Source of the DNA: Campylorhamphus procurvoides
Lineage: Eukaryota > Chordata > Aves > Passeriformes > Dendrocolaptidae
Direction: 5' to 3'
Length of the DNA: 64,000 bases
NCBI GenBank assembly: GCA_013396655.1
Contig: WBMV01002769.1
Coordinates: 886,656 to 950,655, forward strand
Of this stretch, positions 48,301 to 60,775 are shown piece after piece. The notes under the pieces are model-generated. The model saw only the letters and a list, made by a program, of their open reading frames with translations. It ran no database searches and had not been told where the DNA came from. The number at the start of each line of letters is the position of its first letter. The stretch's first letter is position 1. Position numbers and translations under genes: made by a program.

Positions 48301-51300
48301 GTGTCAAGGGAGACCTGGGAACTGATACCATTCATAAGTCTACTTCTAAGCCTAAAGCAAACATGACATTCAGCCAGTAATTTGTGCTGTCTGCAATCAC
48401 AGCCTCTCTAATCCAGGTGGGTATTCCTACATAGGCAAGACCACATAAGGCATCTCTGAAAGAAAGTATTAGTAGGAGATTCTGCAAGGAAGCCTCAGGC
48501 CTTTCCATTCACTTCCAGAGGGATATCCACATAATAGGGATAAACTGTCTTCTTTAGAAGGGTTCACTACCAATGGTAAATCAGTATGCTGGGATAGATA
48601 TCACCTGAAGTTTTCCCATTTCTAAAATGTATTCACACCTTCTCCCCACTGTCAGCCTTATCAAATCAGCTCCTTTTCCTCTCATCATCATTCATATGTC
48701 TTCTTAAGATGCTGGAAAAATACTTCTGGTCACCGCCTCAATCTAGTCTAATACGGAGTTTGTTCTTCAGGGCAGCATCTCTCAGCCTACATCCTCATTT
48801 CTGACACTGCCTTTTAACCTCATAGTCTTTAGCAGTTTCTCATTGCCTGTTGTTTATTCTTTTGTTCTTTTTGTCAAAGGAATTGTAGTGCGTTTCTCTT
48901 TTCATGTTTTCCACCACATCCTGTAAGTGAGTTATATTTTCTCCCATTAGGCTTTTAACATGGCTGAATAATTTTCCAAATTCATCCATATTTTGTAAGG
49001 TCCAAAACAGGATGAAAATTAATGGCAGAAATCACAGCGTCTCCCTCACGAATCTCATCAAGCTGGAATATTACTGTGCAGCCACATTGTGCAACCAGAC
49101 TTTCAGACTCACTTTGAACTACTCAACTACTCTGAAACCTCGATCTGTTCAGGAACATTGGTTCCAAATTGCCCTGTTAATCTTCTTTTCTGAATCAGCT
49201 CTGGAATGTAACTACAAACTGCTTTATAGACCTAAAAATTGCAGTCCTGTCAGTTGTGATTTCTTCTTTAATTTTACTGTATTTATTACTTACCAAGCAC
49301 AGGTGTGTTAAGGATCCTGAGAATAATTATGTTATGTCTGACCCAGAATATCATGAATATTCCTGTAGGTCATGTTTGGAGAGGTACTCCTAAGTGACAG
49401 TGGTACCATGGAAATATTTTTACTTTTCTAATCCTGAAGAAAATAAAAATATTTTCCACCATTGTTCATTTAATTTCCATTATGGACGGAGAAGAGGAGC
49501 CCTAATAGCACAAGGAGGAATACTGCTTCGGCACTAATCCTTAAATGTTGAGGTTCCCTATTCAAATTGTAGGTGCACAGTGACACCTTCTGGAAGTTTG
49601 TAATGAGCGTTATTGAGCAACTTCCTCCATCGTCTGGAAACTCATATTTTAGCACTTAGAAGCTAATCTTTTTCTGGTCAACATTTTTCCCAGACATTTG
49701 GTACAGGGTCCATCATGTCATCGGGACATACACTAATTGAAAGTTGTCATGATGGAAGATATATTTCTTCTTAAATCTAGCCTATCCTGTAAGAATTTTT
49801 AATGATTCCAAATAATTTGAAGGTTCTGGGAAAAAAAATATAGAATTAGAGATGTATGTTAACCCCATTATTTTTAAAAAATGTACTTGGCACTGCGTTT
49901 TTAATTATTTATTTTCATGCATCAGGTGAGAGGGTCAGACAGATTATAGTGAAGCTTCAATTTGCCAAACATGACACATGAAATTAAAAAGAGTTTCTTA
50001 ATGCAGTCACGCTTCAGCAAATATTTCATTTTCTGTACGTGTCACATTGCAATTTCTAATTAGACCTTCTTTGCCCAAGCCACCAACTTCCTGGGTAGTC
50101 TGTCAGTCTGCCAGAAACTCTGAGTCACCAAGGATTTTAAGCACATGAGTTGGGCCACAGAGCTCCATCCAAGGGCTCACAAACCCCATGGAATCTGCAC
50201 CCATCAGCTGGACTGGGGCCAGAATGGGGAGTATAACTGTGGCTGACCTGAGGTTGATGCTCTGAAACCCAGCATTCAGCCCTATTACCAGAGAACATTA
50301 CCTCATTTCTAATATTTAATTCCATCTCAAATGTTATTTCTCTTTAAGTTTCCCCAGCTATAGAAGTAACAAAGATGTGGTACGTAGGAGTGGAACAGAA
50401 ACAGAATTGTGACTGGAAACAGCGGAGGCTAATTCCTGGACTTCCCACAGCTTCGAAGCAGAGACTGACTGATATAAATACTGAAGCTAAGAGTTTTGGT
50501 GGAACACACATATAGGACTGGACAACCACGAGAAAATACATCACCCTAGAAAATAACCCCATGGTGCTGAAATAAATATCAAAGCACTAAGCAGAGCCAC
50601 CAATTGCAAAACGTTCTGCCTGCACTAAGATCTAAACCAAGTCTAAAAGTTATCTTATGATAACTTTATAAGCATTAGTCCTAATACAATCAGAGGTTTT
50701 AGCAACAGATCTTGAGGAAACTTAATTCTCCAGCAAAAGGCTAAGACACACCCTGTGACATTATAAATGACATTGGGAGGAACTTCACAGTGGGACTTTC
50801 ACACTTGGGCTTACACAAAAAAAATTCCATTGGTGAATTAATGCATCACTATTAATGTTGATGAAAAATTAAGTACTAGCAGGTGTCCCTGCATACAGGA
50901 CAAGTTAGTTAATGCTCTGTGGAACTGTGCTACTCTATAGCACATGTTTGAAGGCTCTGGTTTATTCTGCCTGCCATCAACATTGAACATACATCTTCTA
51001 TTTGAAAGCAATTACTAATAGATCCATGAAGAAAGGTTATTTATGTCTGTAAGAAACTGATGTTGAAAAAATACAAATATTTAAAAGTTCAACAGAGCTG
51101 ATTCCCATAATACCACTGGTATTATGTTCACTTCAAAATATGATTATTTAAACACATTTTTATGTGCTTTTCTTTTTTACATTTTTAGTTTTTATTAAGG
51201 GATAAAAGAAAGCAAATACTAGAAATTTGATTATATATAAGGAATATTGAAGTTCAGCTAAAGTCCCTGGAAACTCATTCTCTTCTGAAAATATCTCCTC

Positions 51301-52828
51301 TCCCGAAAAAGCCTACCAGTCTTCAAAATTATTTGTAACAAGTGCACTTTCATGTCAATGGGAAAAAGCAGAAAATGTCTCCTTACTCTGTTTGAACTGC
51401 TCCCTAATTCACTATGAATCAGCTCCATTCAACAGTCTAGAAACACTCTAACAATTTAAGTGAGCAGGAAACACTGAAATAGACTAGTACCCATAAGCTG
51501 CCATACAAATGTGTATACCTCCCCTTGGGCAAGGCACAGAAGTTCAGGTATGAGGGCCAGCAATCTGCCCTAACACGTTAAAGCCAAACAGGCCCCAAAA
51601 GAGCTAATATGTGCATTATGTCACCCGCTGAAGTGTGACTGCAAGAATGTTGGAATACAATGTTGTTCAAATACAGATACATACTACATTTCTTGTAACA
51701 TGAGAACAAATTAGGGGGAAAAAGGTGCCATACAAGTTTTCAGTAAAAAATAAAATAAATAAAAACAATAACAGGTTTCTTCACTTCCACAAAGGCATAA
51801 TTAGGAAAATATACTAACAGGACAAGTTTGCAGAGAGAGGGAGAAAGAAACATACAAATGGACAATATTAAATAGAGAGGACACCCTCAGATAAAAACAT
51901 TCCTTTCTGATATAGTATAAAATAAAAGTACTGATTGCTGGATAGACTTCCCTCCTGAAAGTTTATCAACAGCTTATCTAGACTACTGTGAAATGTTCAG
52001 GAAAGTCTAGTAAATGGTGGGTTTTCTGATACCTCATATAACAGTAGATAATATCACTACTGAAAGTGAGTCCTGATGTATTATTTACCTTGTATGGTAC
52101 AAACAAAGGTGCCACTATATGGGATGATTTTATTAAATACACAGTTCACATGTAAACTCTCCATTTTCCCTAATATGTTGTTTGGAACAGGAGAAAGATC
52201 CAGGTCAAATACTCTCATGCCTAACTAAATTGTCAAGATGTTCACATTTTGCTTTCTCTCTGTCCTAGTGAAGTTAAATTAACCTGATCAAAGTAGAGCA
52301 GTAGTGGGGACCAAGAGTAAGGTCACGCATGCACATGCAGAGCAAGCTACTCTGATGACTGAGGGAATTTTCTTTTATACATGAGAAATGCATGCTCACA
52401 TTCTTTTTAGAGAGAGAAAGGGTTTCAATCTGTGTCTCTCAGCCCCCTCAAATTTAAATCCCATTTCATCAAAGTCCAAGCTCTTGTTTATGCAGTTCTG
52501 TCTTATGCAGCTGGACATCAGCCTGCATCCATCATTCAGGGAGAAAAGAGATGAATATGTTACCAATTTTATAAGGATATTAGGCCTCCACACCACTCAG
52601 ATGTTTCAGGATTTAGGTGGTTGTGTACGCATGCAGTGATGCAGAGGTAAGTGCCTACAGAGCTAGACAGATTTGCCTACAAATCACTGAAAGACAGTTA
52701 GCTTTGGTGGCTTTGTTTATCTACCACCATTTTTCCAAGGTGCATAAGTACCATATTTTTATATGATACTATGCACCATCATTATGCATCATTAATTTTG
52801 GAAAAAAGGTAGCCTTCTTTAATAAGGT
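45367..52828. other. Intergenic or intronic, no gene recognised
   Basis: AT-rich sequence without recognisable exons. It contains a G/T-rich tract at 48206-48252 and scattered short open frames with no domains (for example 47811-48197 and 49012-49311). Confidence 0.55.
48206..48252 (+). repeat. G/T-rich low-complexity tract
   Basis: Alternating T-runs and G-runs, including TTTTTTGGGGGTTTTTTG, on the plus strand. Confidence 0.8.
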
Positions 52829-52925
52829 GTTAGAACCATAGAACAGTTGGGTTGGAAGAGACCTTAACCACCATCTTGTTCCAAACCCCAGTCGTGGGCA
52901 GGGACAACAGATCATGACTCTTCCA
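52829..52925 (-). mobile_element. CR1 LINE 3'-terminal fragment
   Basis: AGAACCATAGAACAGTTGGG, TTGGAAGAGACCTTAACCAC and GTCGTGGGCAGGGACAAC are the reverse complement of a CR1 terminus, so the element is on the minus strand. Confidence 0.8.
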
Positions 52926-54059
52926 AGAGAATTGCAAAGGATGATGAAGCAAGAACACACCTTCCAAAGAGATTACACTATGGCAGCATTTTAAACCTGA
53001 CCTTGTTCAAGCATTCCTGCTAAGATTTAGAAAGCCATCTAGGACAGTAGTCTAGAGGGGTCTTAGAGGAGTCACATTTACTCAACAAGATGAATGAAAT
53101 GACTGCTCTTCCTGGCAAAATGACTAAGAGCTGAATTCAAAGGCAAGTGGTGTTAACAGATGTTTTGAGCTTGGTCTTTGGTTACACGAACAACCACCTT
53201 GGTACACTTACTGAGACTTTCTTCCCTTTTCTCTGCCAAAGAGTGAGGCAGTGTCATTTAATCCTAATTATCAAGCATGTAATATCCCTATAGGTCCTGT
53301 CTGGGCCTTGGCAATTGTAGTTCAGCACAGAAGTCTATTTAACATCTTGGTTGCATGCTTTCTGCCATGACCAAAAGAGCAGAGATTTGCATAAGGGCTC
53401 CTTTCTGCCAGGATGGAGAAATATTGAGGTTGTGGTCTGGGAACAAACCATTTTACTTTTTCCGTTCTTCTGGGAACATTGTCCAATTTCTACCCTAGTT
53501 CACTTCTCCAAACAGACCATAGGGAACTCTCTGCTGCTAAGCAACAGCAAACTCTCCTTCTGTGCTGGAATGGTAGCTTTTCCTGCTAGTCTCAGCTCTA
53601 ACAAGCACCTTCCCCTGGCATCCATGGCACCTCAGCCGTGTTATCCCACTGCAGTAGCAGTGCCTTTGGCCTTCAAGGGCAACGCCATCACTGTGGGGAG
53701 GACTTTCTTCAAACTGTGCAGATTTTAGTTCTCCCTGTTTCTTTGATGCCTGGTTGTAGGCCAGAAATAGGGACAATGTTTTGGGAAGGGCTGGACTGTA
53801 ATTGAAAAAATGAAGCCCTGAACAGGAAAGGGTAGAAATCATTGCTAGAAAAAAAAAGAGAGGCAGAGCCCACATGGCAGTGATGTCTGTCCGTTTCTAC
53901 TCAGGGCTCATACTCTAGCAAGGCGGTTCCCACTTTGCAGGACAGTGGCACTCAGCAAAGAAGGGCAAGGTCACGCTCCCCTGCCGCCTGACGACCCGGG
54001 CGGCCTCGCTGAGCTGCCCGGCGACCGCGGGAGGCGGTGGGGCAGTGTCAGGACCCTGG

Positions 54060-54516
54060 ACAGGGCCGGGCGTCAGGGGCCCTGCTCCGTTCCGCTGCCC
54101 GCCGCCTCGCGCGTCCGTCGCCTGTAGTTGGCTTTTTGGGAGGGGATTTTTGGGGGATGCTCTTTTCATGTAAGCAGTAAGTGGCCAACATCTTCCTCGT
54201 GCTTCTGTGACACTATGGCCAGCCCCGAGCCCCAAGGGGCACTGTCTGGCTACGAGAGGTCTCCTCCAGCTCCCACCTAAACGGCCGGCTTAGAAAAATT
54301 AAACAGACAGATTGTGCATGCGGGGGGTGCGGGGTTAGGCGGTGGGAGTTCAAAGCTGCCACCCCTCCAGCCCTCGGATTAGCACCGCGGTGGAGAGGCT
54401 CTGCTGGGCTGTGCAGGGGCTCCGCCTGCCCCCGCCCGGGTGATGCTCACTTTGTGTTTCTCTCTCTTTCTCTCTCTTCCCGCCCCGTACCCCCTCTCCC
54501 ACACCTCCCCCGCACG
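54060..54516 (+). repeat. Duplicated block, copy A
   Basis: A 457-bp block from ACAGGGCCGGGCG to CCCCCGCACG that recurs as copy B. The copies differ by an 8-bp segment (ACACTATG, near 54211-54218, absent from B) and a 2-bp insertion in B near 55253; otherwise I see no differences by eye. Confidence 0.95.
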
Positions 54517-54695
54517 CCGTAGACTCCGAGGCCTGCCAGGCCCCTCGCCCCGCTGTCAGCTCTGCTCTCCAGTCCCTTCCTGCGGCCGCAGCTCCCCGCC
54601 CGCCGGCCCTGCCCGCAATTCGTCTCGGCGCCCCGTCGAGACGCCCTGAGGCGCCGCTTCTGCCCCGCGGGCTTNCTCCCCACGGAGCGCCGGAG

Positions 54696-54760
54696 ATGCC
54701 CGGCGTGCCACGGAGCCGCGCCGCCGCAGCCCCGCGCTGCCCCCGAGCCTCCCGGCGCCG
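54696..54760 (+). CDS. Weak candidate exon before a donor site
   Basis: An ATG at 54696 opens MPGVPRSRAAAAPRCPRA, and GTGAGT follows at 54761. Upstream, a pyrimidine-rich stretch ends in GCACGCCGTAG at 54520, so an internal exon of about 54522-54760 is also possible. A CAG acceptor preceded by a CTCC tract is at 55316. The single N at 54675 and the duplicated block that follows make any exon model here unreliable. Confidence 0.15.
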
Positions 54761-54826
54761 TGAGTACCGCTCGTGGGGCCGCGTCCGCCCCTTCCTTCTC
54801 CTCCTCCTTCCTCCTCCTCCTCCTCN

Positions 54827-55277
54827 ACAGGGCCGGGCGTCAGGGGCCCTGCTCCGTTCCGCTGCCCGCCGCCTCGCGCGTCCGTCGCCTGTAGTTGGCT
54901 TTTTGGGAGGGGATTTTTGGGGGATGCTCTTTTCATGTAAGCAGTAAGTGGCCAACATCTTCCTCGTGCTTCTGTGGCCAGCCCCGAGCCCCAAGGGGCA
55001 CTGTCTGGCTACGAGAGGTCTCCTCCAGCTCCCACCTAAACGGCCGGCTTAGAAAAATTAAACAGACAGATTGTGCATGCGGGGGGTGCGGGGTTAGGCG
55101 GTGGGAGTTCAAAGCTGCCACCCCTCCAGCCCTCGGATTAGCACCGCGGTGGAGAGGCTCTGCTGGGCTGTGCAGGGGCTCCGCCTGCCCCCGCCCGGGT
55201 GATGCTCACTTTGTGTTTCTCTCTCTTTCTCTCTCTTCCCGCCCCGTACCCACACTCTCCCACACCTCCCCCGCACG
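54827..55277 (+). repeat. Duplicated block, copy B, bounded by single Ns
   Basis: This 451-bp copy of the block at 54060-54516 lies exactly between the single N at 54826 and the single N at 55278. The CTCCTCCTCCTTCC tract before the first N (54797-54825) is repeated straight after the second N (55279-55307). That geometry is expected when a second haplotype or redundant contig is placed into a gap, so copy B is probably not a real tandem copy. Confidence 0.95.
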
Positions 55278-56121
55278 NCTCCTCCTCCTTCCTCCTCCTC
55301 CTCCTCCCCGCACCAGGGAAGCCGCTGTCCGCCCACGTGCCCCCAGCCGGCACCGGCACAGGCGTGGGAGTCTCGGGGGCGCAGGGCGAGCTCCCGCGGC
55401 TGAGAACCCGGGCGCTACAGGCGAAGCCTACTGCTCCCCATCTGCCGTCCCCAGCGCTCCTCGGGTCCGCTGGCCCCAGCGGGGCGGCTCCTGTGGCCGC
55501 CGTGCTCTGAACCCGGTGCGCGGGCGGCAAGCGAACAGCCCCGACGGCAACCGGGAGTCCAGGTCCGGGAACCGGGAACGCGCAGAGCGTTCAAGCACCA
55601 GATCGGTCTGGGTATCACGGGAAGACGGTGCCGCCCTGCCCGGGGACGGCGGTGGCACTAGCCAGCCGCAGTCGTCCCGTTAAACCTTTGTCGCGGCAGA
55701 CGGCATGTGAAACTGCCCGGGGGGTGGAGGTGGCGGATCGCTATCGGTGAGATAATCCCCAAAACGTGGCTATGCCGGTAAGGGCGCCGCTGCTGAGAGG
55801 GCCGGCCCGGCGGAGCGGGGTGACACACGCCTTCCCCGGGGCCGCGCTGCGCGGCTGCCGCTGCCCGGTCGGTCGGTCACACCTGCCCGCTGATCGGGAG
55901 AGCCCGGCGGCGGTGAGCTGTGAGCCGCCGGGAGGCAGGAGGCAGCTGGGGGATGGGAAGATGTGTATCCCTGCAGTCACTTAAAATGCGGCCGTATTCC
56001 AGCCGCGGGTTGACAAGCCCGGCTCTCCCGTAAGGCATCTGGGAACACTGAAGCACCAGTACCGAGCCCCGCGGCGGCACCGCCGCCTCTCCAAGCCCTT
56101 CCCACCCCCTCCCCTCAGCGC

Positions 56122-56162
56122 GCACACACACACATACACACGCACACACACTCTCACGCACA
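56122..56162. repeat. (CA)n microsatellite
   Basis: Interrupted CA repeats (CACACACACATACACACGCA and onward) about 60 bp upstream of the candidate ATG at 56222. Confidence 0.85.
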
Positions 56163-56221
56163 CTCCCCTCACACGCTCCCACGCCGGTCTCTCCGGCATT
56201 TCTCCCTGCGGCGCCGGCCCC

Positions 56222-56339
56222 ATGGCTGCCCCCGCGCCCCCCTCGGTCCGCCGCCGCGGTGCGGGCGCTGCCGCCCCTAATCCNGGGACCGGAGGGGAAG
56301 CGGGCGAGGACGCGCAGCGGGGCCCCGCCGCCGACACCG
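56222..56339 (+). CDS. Candidate first coding exon, possibly RGS20
   Basis: An ATG at 56222 opens a frame encoding MAAPAPPSVRRRGAGAAA and, through a single N, a Gly/Ala/Glu-rich stretch ending GPAADT. It is followed directly by a good donor, GTAAGT, in phase 0. The phase matches what I recall of the mammalian short RGS20 first exon, but the residues do not obviously match. The frame continues past the donor into the gap. It may instead be a first exon of unknown identity or a chance frame in GC-rich DNA. Confidence 0.25.
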
Positions 56340-56458
56340 TAAGTAGCGCTCCAAGTGCCGCGCTCCGGGCAGCACGGGCTCCTCGCCGGCAGCCGCGACC
56401 CCCGCGCCGCAGCCGGCTCCTCCCCAGGTACGGCGGGGGCGCGGGGGGGCGGCGGCGG

Positions 56459-56822
56459 NNNNNNNNNNNNNNNNNNNNNNNNNNNNNNNNNNNNNNNNNN
56501 NNNNNNNNNNNNNNNNNNNNNNNNNNNNNNNNNNNNNNNNNNNNNNNNNNNNNNNNNNNNNNNNNNNNNNNNNNNNNNNNNNNNNNNNNNNNNNNNNNNN
56601 NNNNNNNNNNNNNNNNNNNNNNNNNNNNNNNNNNNNNNNNNNNNNNNNNNNNNNNNNNNNNNNNNNNNNNNNNNNNNNNNNNNNNNNNNNNNNNNNNNNN
56701 NNNNNNNNNNNNNNNNNNNNNNNNNNNNNNNNNNNNNNNNNNNNNNNNNNNNNNNNNNNNNNNNNNNNNNNNNNNNNNNNNNNNNNNNNNNNNNNNNNNN
56801 NNNNNNNNNNNNNNNNNNNNNN
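56459..56822. other. Assembly gap (364 N)
   Basis: An unresolved run inside the CpG island after a GGCGGCGG stretch. It may hide the rest of a first exon or promoter. Confidence 0.99.
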
Positions 56823-59204
56823 CTCCTACTTCTTCGCATGGGTGCGACCGAAGATAAAGCAGCATCCGACCCCCGCGCCCCGCTGTGAGGGCAGTCCCGC
56901 GGTGCGTCCGTTCTCGGGGCCCTGGACTCCCCTGCAAAGTTAAAAAGATCAGCATCAACAGGCGAGTGCTTCCATAGCTACTCTTCCAGTATCAGCCTGC
57001 TTCATCACGTATCCTCAGGATAGAGAAAGAGCTCTTCCTGAGCTTTGTCATGTCGGTGGGTAAGAAAAAGCAAGTAATGAAAATCAGACACAGATGCAGA
57101 AACTGAAATAAGATTATCCTTGTACATTTCAGTAAGAGTTACAGTAATTTAATACTGATGTAATATACTTGATGCAGCTGTTCCATTATTTCCTCTTTGC
57201 TGTTGAAAAACATAAAATCAAAACTTTTCATACCACACCATCGCTATGACATAACAGTGAGGAGTCTCCTTGTACCTCTGTGCTCATTGCATGAGCAGAA
57301 TGTCAGATCCAGTGCTCTCCAGAGCTACATACTGTGGTGCTAGTTACACCCTTGCTGTGCTGTGAGACCAAAAAACAGTAAACACTAGTTCAAGTAAATG
57401 CAGCATCAGAACCAGTATCAGCTCAAAGTCCTTGTTGTGATTGTTTGAGAATTAGGAGTGTCTTTCTAAACTCAGAACATGTTCAAGGCAACTGAATGTA
57501 AAACTAGCACTATGTTTTATGAAATGCTCAAAGGTAAGAGAACAGTTACTTTATTTCCCCTTTAGTTTCTTCTCTACCCCACATCAATACCTACTTTGAT
57601 GTCTTTACTCTGGGTCCCCAAATACTTAATCACGGAAGCATCACCTCAGCTGCTACACGCCTCTTTACTCCTTGGATAGAACAGTGGACATATTTTAGAG
57701 TAGTGATGTCTGATAGCTGAGCTAAAAGTACGAGGAAGGTGTTTTTAGAATATAACGTGCCAGTGGCTCTTGGAGTCCAGGTCACAAGTTGATGAACTTA
57801 AAGTGTTTAAGCAACTACCAGTACTCAGTCACTTATAAAAATTCATCCCATCTTTCTGTCACTAAGAAAAGTGACAAAGGAGGCCACAAGTCTTGAAAAT
57901 ACTCTGGAGATCCCGTATTCAGAAGTAGGAGGGTTCTTAGAGGTTCATGACTCCTCACTTGCTGTTTGTAGGCATTTCAAAGCTTGTCAGAGCCAGCTGA
58001 AGCAAAGATAAAGTGTCTTGGCCAAAGGGATGGTGTGCTAAGCCAAATTTTGATCTTGCTTCAGCTTTAAATGGACTTGGGTAATACTCCTGGCTGACAC
58101 TGTGCCATTTGGCACTGCTGTTGAGCTCACAGGCAGAGGGTCACTATGACTCTGCCTGCCCTTCCAGAGCAGCCAGATGCCAGTGTAGTACAATCTGAAG
58201 TGAATCGCAACAATCAGAATCAATAGGAAACAGCATGTGAATCACCATTTAATGCACTCCAGGGTGACTCATCCCAATTCAAACCAGCTTTCAGACCAGT
58301 ACAATGTCAGTCAGCTCCTCACACAGTTCAGTATGAGTCAGATCTCAGCACAGAGTACAACATGAAATGAGTCACCAACTAATACAGCACCATGTGCCTC
58401 CAGTACCCAGTACGAGTTGTCAGAGCTTCTGTGTGATATGAGTCACTTCATAGTACAGTAAAATGGGCTTTTTGGAGACCATTCATAATTAAGCACAATG
58501 CAACCAAGTGCTCAGTAGGAGATGATGGGAGTGAGCAGAGTAATCTGCTACATGCACCAGTTTCACTGCATAGTAGAGAGGTTTGTAAACTATTAGGATG
58601 AATGATTTTTTTTTTTAAAAAAAACCAAGATGTATAAAAATAACTAGAAGCAGAAACTTCCTCTGACATCAGAGCCAGAAAAAGCAGGATTGAAGCAGTC
58701 ATAAAACTCCCAGCACTAGAGAAGCCTGGGGCTTTTTTTGTCTGTTTTTGCTTCCAAGAGGGCTCATCAGCCAGTGTGACTGATATACATCCACCAAGGC
58801 AGACTCCAGATGCCATAGAAGACAAGGCAAGGGATGCTGACAGCCTGTGCTGTGCAGAGAAGGACTTGACACTGATTTAACTTAATTGAAGTTTGCAATG
58901 ACCTAGTTTGTGAAGGGATTCAGCATGGGAAAAAGTTATATCCATACTTATATTCACACTGCTCCACTGTCATAGCATCCACATAACTGGCTGGACTGGA
59001 ACAACAGGTTGCTTTTTCTGTGCAACTGGTAAAGAATTCTTTCAAGTCTTTCCCATGTTACAGGAAAAATAATGGCAGAGAGTGACTGTGCTAATTACAC
59101 ATTAGAGTAACAATTTCAATGAAGTCTCTTGTGATAAAATCACAAGTAAAATCACAAAGTAAAGAAATTCTTTATCCAGAGGAGATCTAGGGCATCCCTC
59201 TCTA

Positions 59205-59285
59205 AGAAAGAAAAACAAACAAACAAAACAAAACCAAAACACCAACCAACCTACCAAATGAAAAAAACCCACAAAACAAAAATCC
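59205..59285 (-). repeat. A/C-rich low-complexity tract
   Basis: CAAACAAACAAAACAAAACC and similar units, equivalent to a minus-strand G/T tract. Confidence 0.8.
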
Positions 59286-60654
59286 CACTGAAACATCACG
59301 TAACTAGGTTTCTTAACAAGAAAGTCAGATTTTACTCAAAGACTTTAGTGCAGGAAGTTTACTGCAGACAGTGGGCTGATGTAGTTGCCAATCGAGCAGC
59401 ATGGAATACCAAAGAAAAATGAGCAGATGTCTCAATCATTGGTAGAAAAATACCTTAGTTAGAGGTGACATGATCAAGGCACCATTACCTGTTACTATGT
59501 GGGTGTGATACACTTTCAGCCATTCAGTTTGAAATGTAAAGTGATGCTTTAACCTGGATAGATCAACTCAGCTCCTCTGAGCTCCTGCTCCTCTGGAAAA
59601 ATACATTAAAGTAAAACAGGTAAAGACATTCAATTTCTGGACATTTGGCATAAAAGCATCCCAGAATTTTTAGTTAAACTCATAGAAGGATAACAATTTT
59701 GCAAGTTTATCCACTTAAGCCTTTGACAGACTTGGGCACAGCAGTGACATAAAAAGCTGGTTTATTCCATGTGGCTGACAATCTCCTTTCTGCTAACCTC
59801 TGTCTTGCATTCACAGAGTCTCAGCCATCTCAGTCACCCCACCACAATATGCCAAATCCCCAGTAATAGAAAATAACTTTCAAAGAGCTCTTGCTCTGAA
59901 CTTACTAAGTGGGCAATCCAACAACTATGCCTAAAGCATGTGCATATGTGTGGGTGAGTTCATTAGCATATATTAGAATTCTTCTCTCTCTAAAATAGCA
60001 CACTGCTTGATGCAGAAAGCCTGCTTGTCACATTTGTCAATGAAGAGGAAGAAGCACGAGCATCAAGTTTCCTGTTCATATTTCAGTTGACAACAAACTG
60101 CCACAGGCTTCAGTGGGAGTATGTTAGAGCCCCACATATATCTGAATTGTTAAAATATAGATGCAGAGATTTACTTGGAGCTTGGCTTCAGTTGCAAGCC
60201 TCTTAAGACATGAGTAGATAAGGACTGAATCTCTCTTTCAATTCACTGGTCATCATTATTGGGAGGATCCAAAGACAAAGCAGCAATTTCAAGAGTTAGG
60301 TAACCTTACCTAAAGCTTGCTGACACCAATAGGTGGTTTCCATTGCTTTAATGGAGTTTGGATCTGTGCACTTACTCCAACTGGCTGTCAGCTAGCGTTA
60401 TAGCACAGGGCTTCTCAGGCTGTGGAGTTACTGCAAAAGCTTCATGCTGTGACCATGCAAATCAGCCCTGGGGACAAGGTAAAAGCTTGCACACCTGCCT
60501 GATTGTAACATATACAAGAAGGAAACATTATGTCTAAGTAATTATGTTTAAATAATAGAATCTTTGCACTTCAAGCTGAGAAGATGTCATTGTGCTTTAG
60601 CATAGAATGGAGATAAAAGTTTAAAGCTGACCGCAATCTTCTGCATATTCTTGT

Positions 60655-60775
60655 GTTTGGGTTTGGGGGTTTTTTTGTGGGTTTTTTTGTTTGTTTGTTT
60701 TGTTGTTTTGGGTGGGCTTTTTTTGTTTTGGGTTTTTTTTTATTACTTGAGGTTTGGTTTTGGTTTTAAATTTGA
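60655..60775 (+). repeat. Long G/T-rich tract with multiple G-runs
   Basis: About 120 bp nearly free of A and C on the plus strand, with GGG or longer runs separated by T stretches (GGGTTTGGGGG, GTGGG, GGGTGGG, GGG). It could form a loose G-quadruplex on this strand. The open frame at 60651-60896 is produced by this composition and is not a gene. Confidence 0.8.

Larger units (their letters stand above)
53980..56950 (+). promoter_or_regulatory. Large CpG island, candidate RGS20 promoter region
   Basis: About 3 kb of GC- and CpG-dense sequence with AT-rich DNA on both sides, interrupted by single Ns at 54675, 54826, 55278 and 56284 and by a 364-bp gap. Such islands usually mark promoters. In mammals RGS20 (a Gz-selective GTPase-activating RGS protein with several alternative first exons) is the gene divergent from ATP6V1H, so on synteny this may be an RGS20 promoter. 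No RGS-domain or cysteine-string exon is present in the window, so the link is inference. The minus strand could also be transcribed. Confidence 0.5.

Noticed and set aside
54350..55683. Long open frames on both strands of the CpG island (up to 262 codons)
   Set aside because: GC-rich DNA lacks stop codons, the frames run through single Ns and through the apparently false duplicate, and the residues are Arg/Pro/Ala/Gly low complexity.
55877..56958. Open frames of more than 300 codons on the minus strand
   Set aside because: Over a third of each frame consists of N bases in the 364-bp gap, so the length is meaningless.
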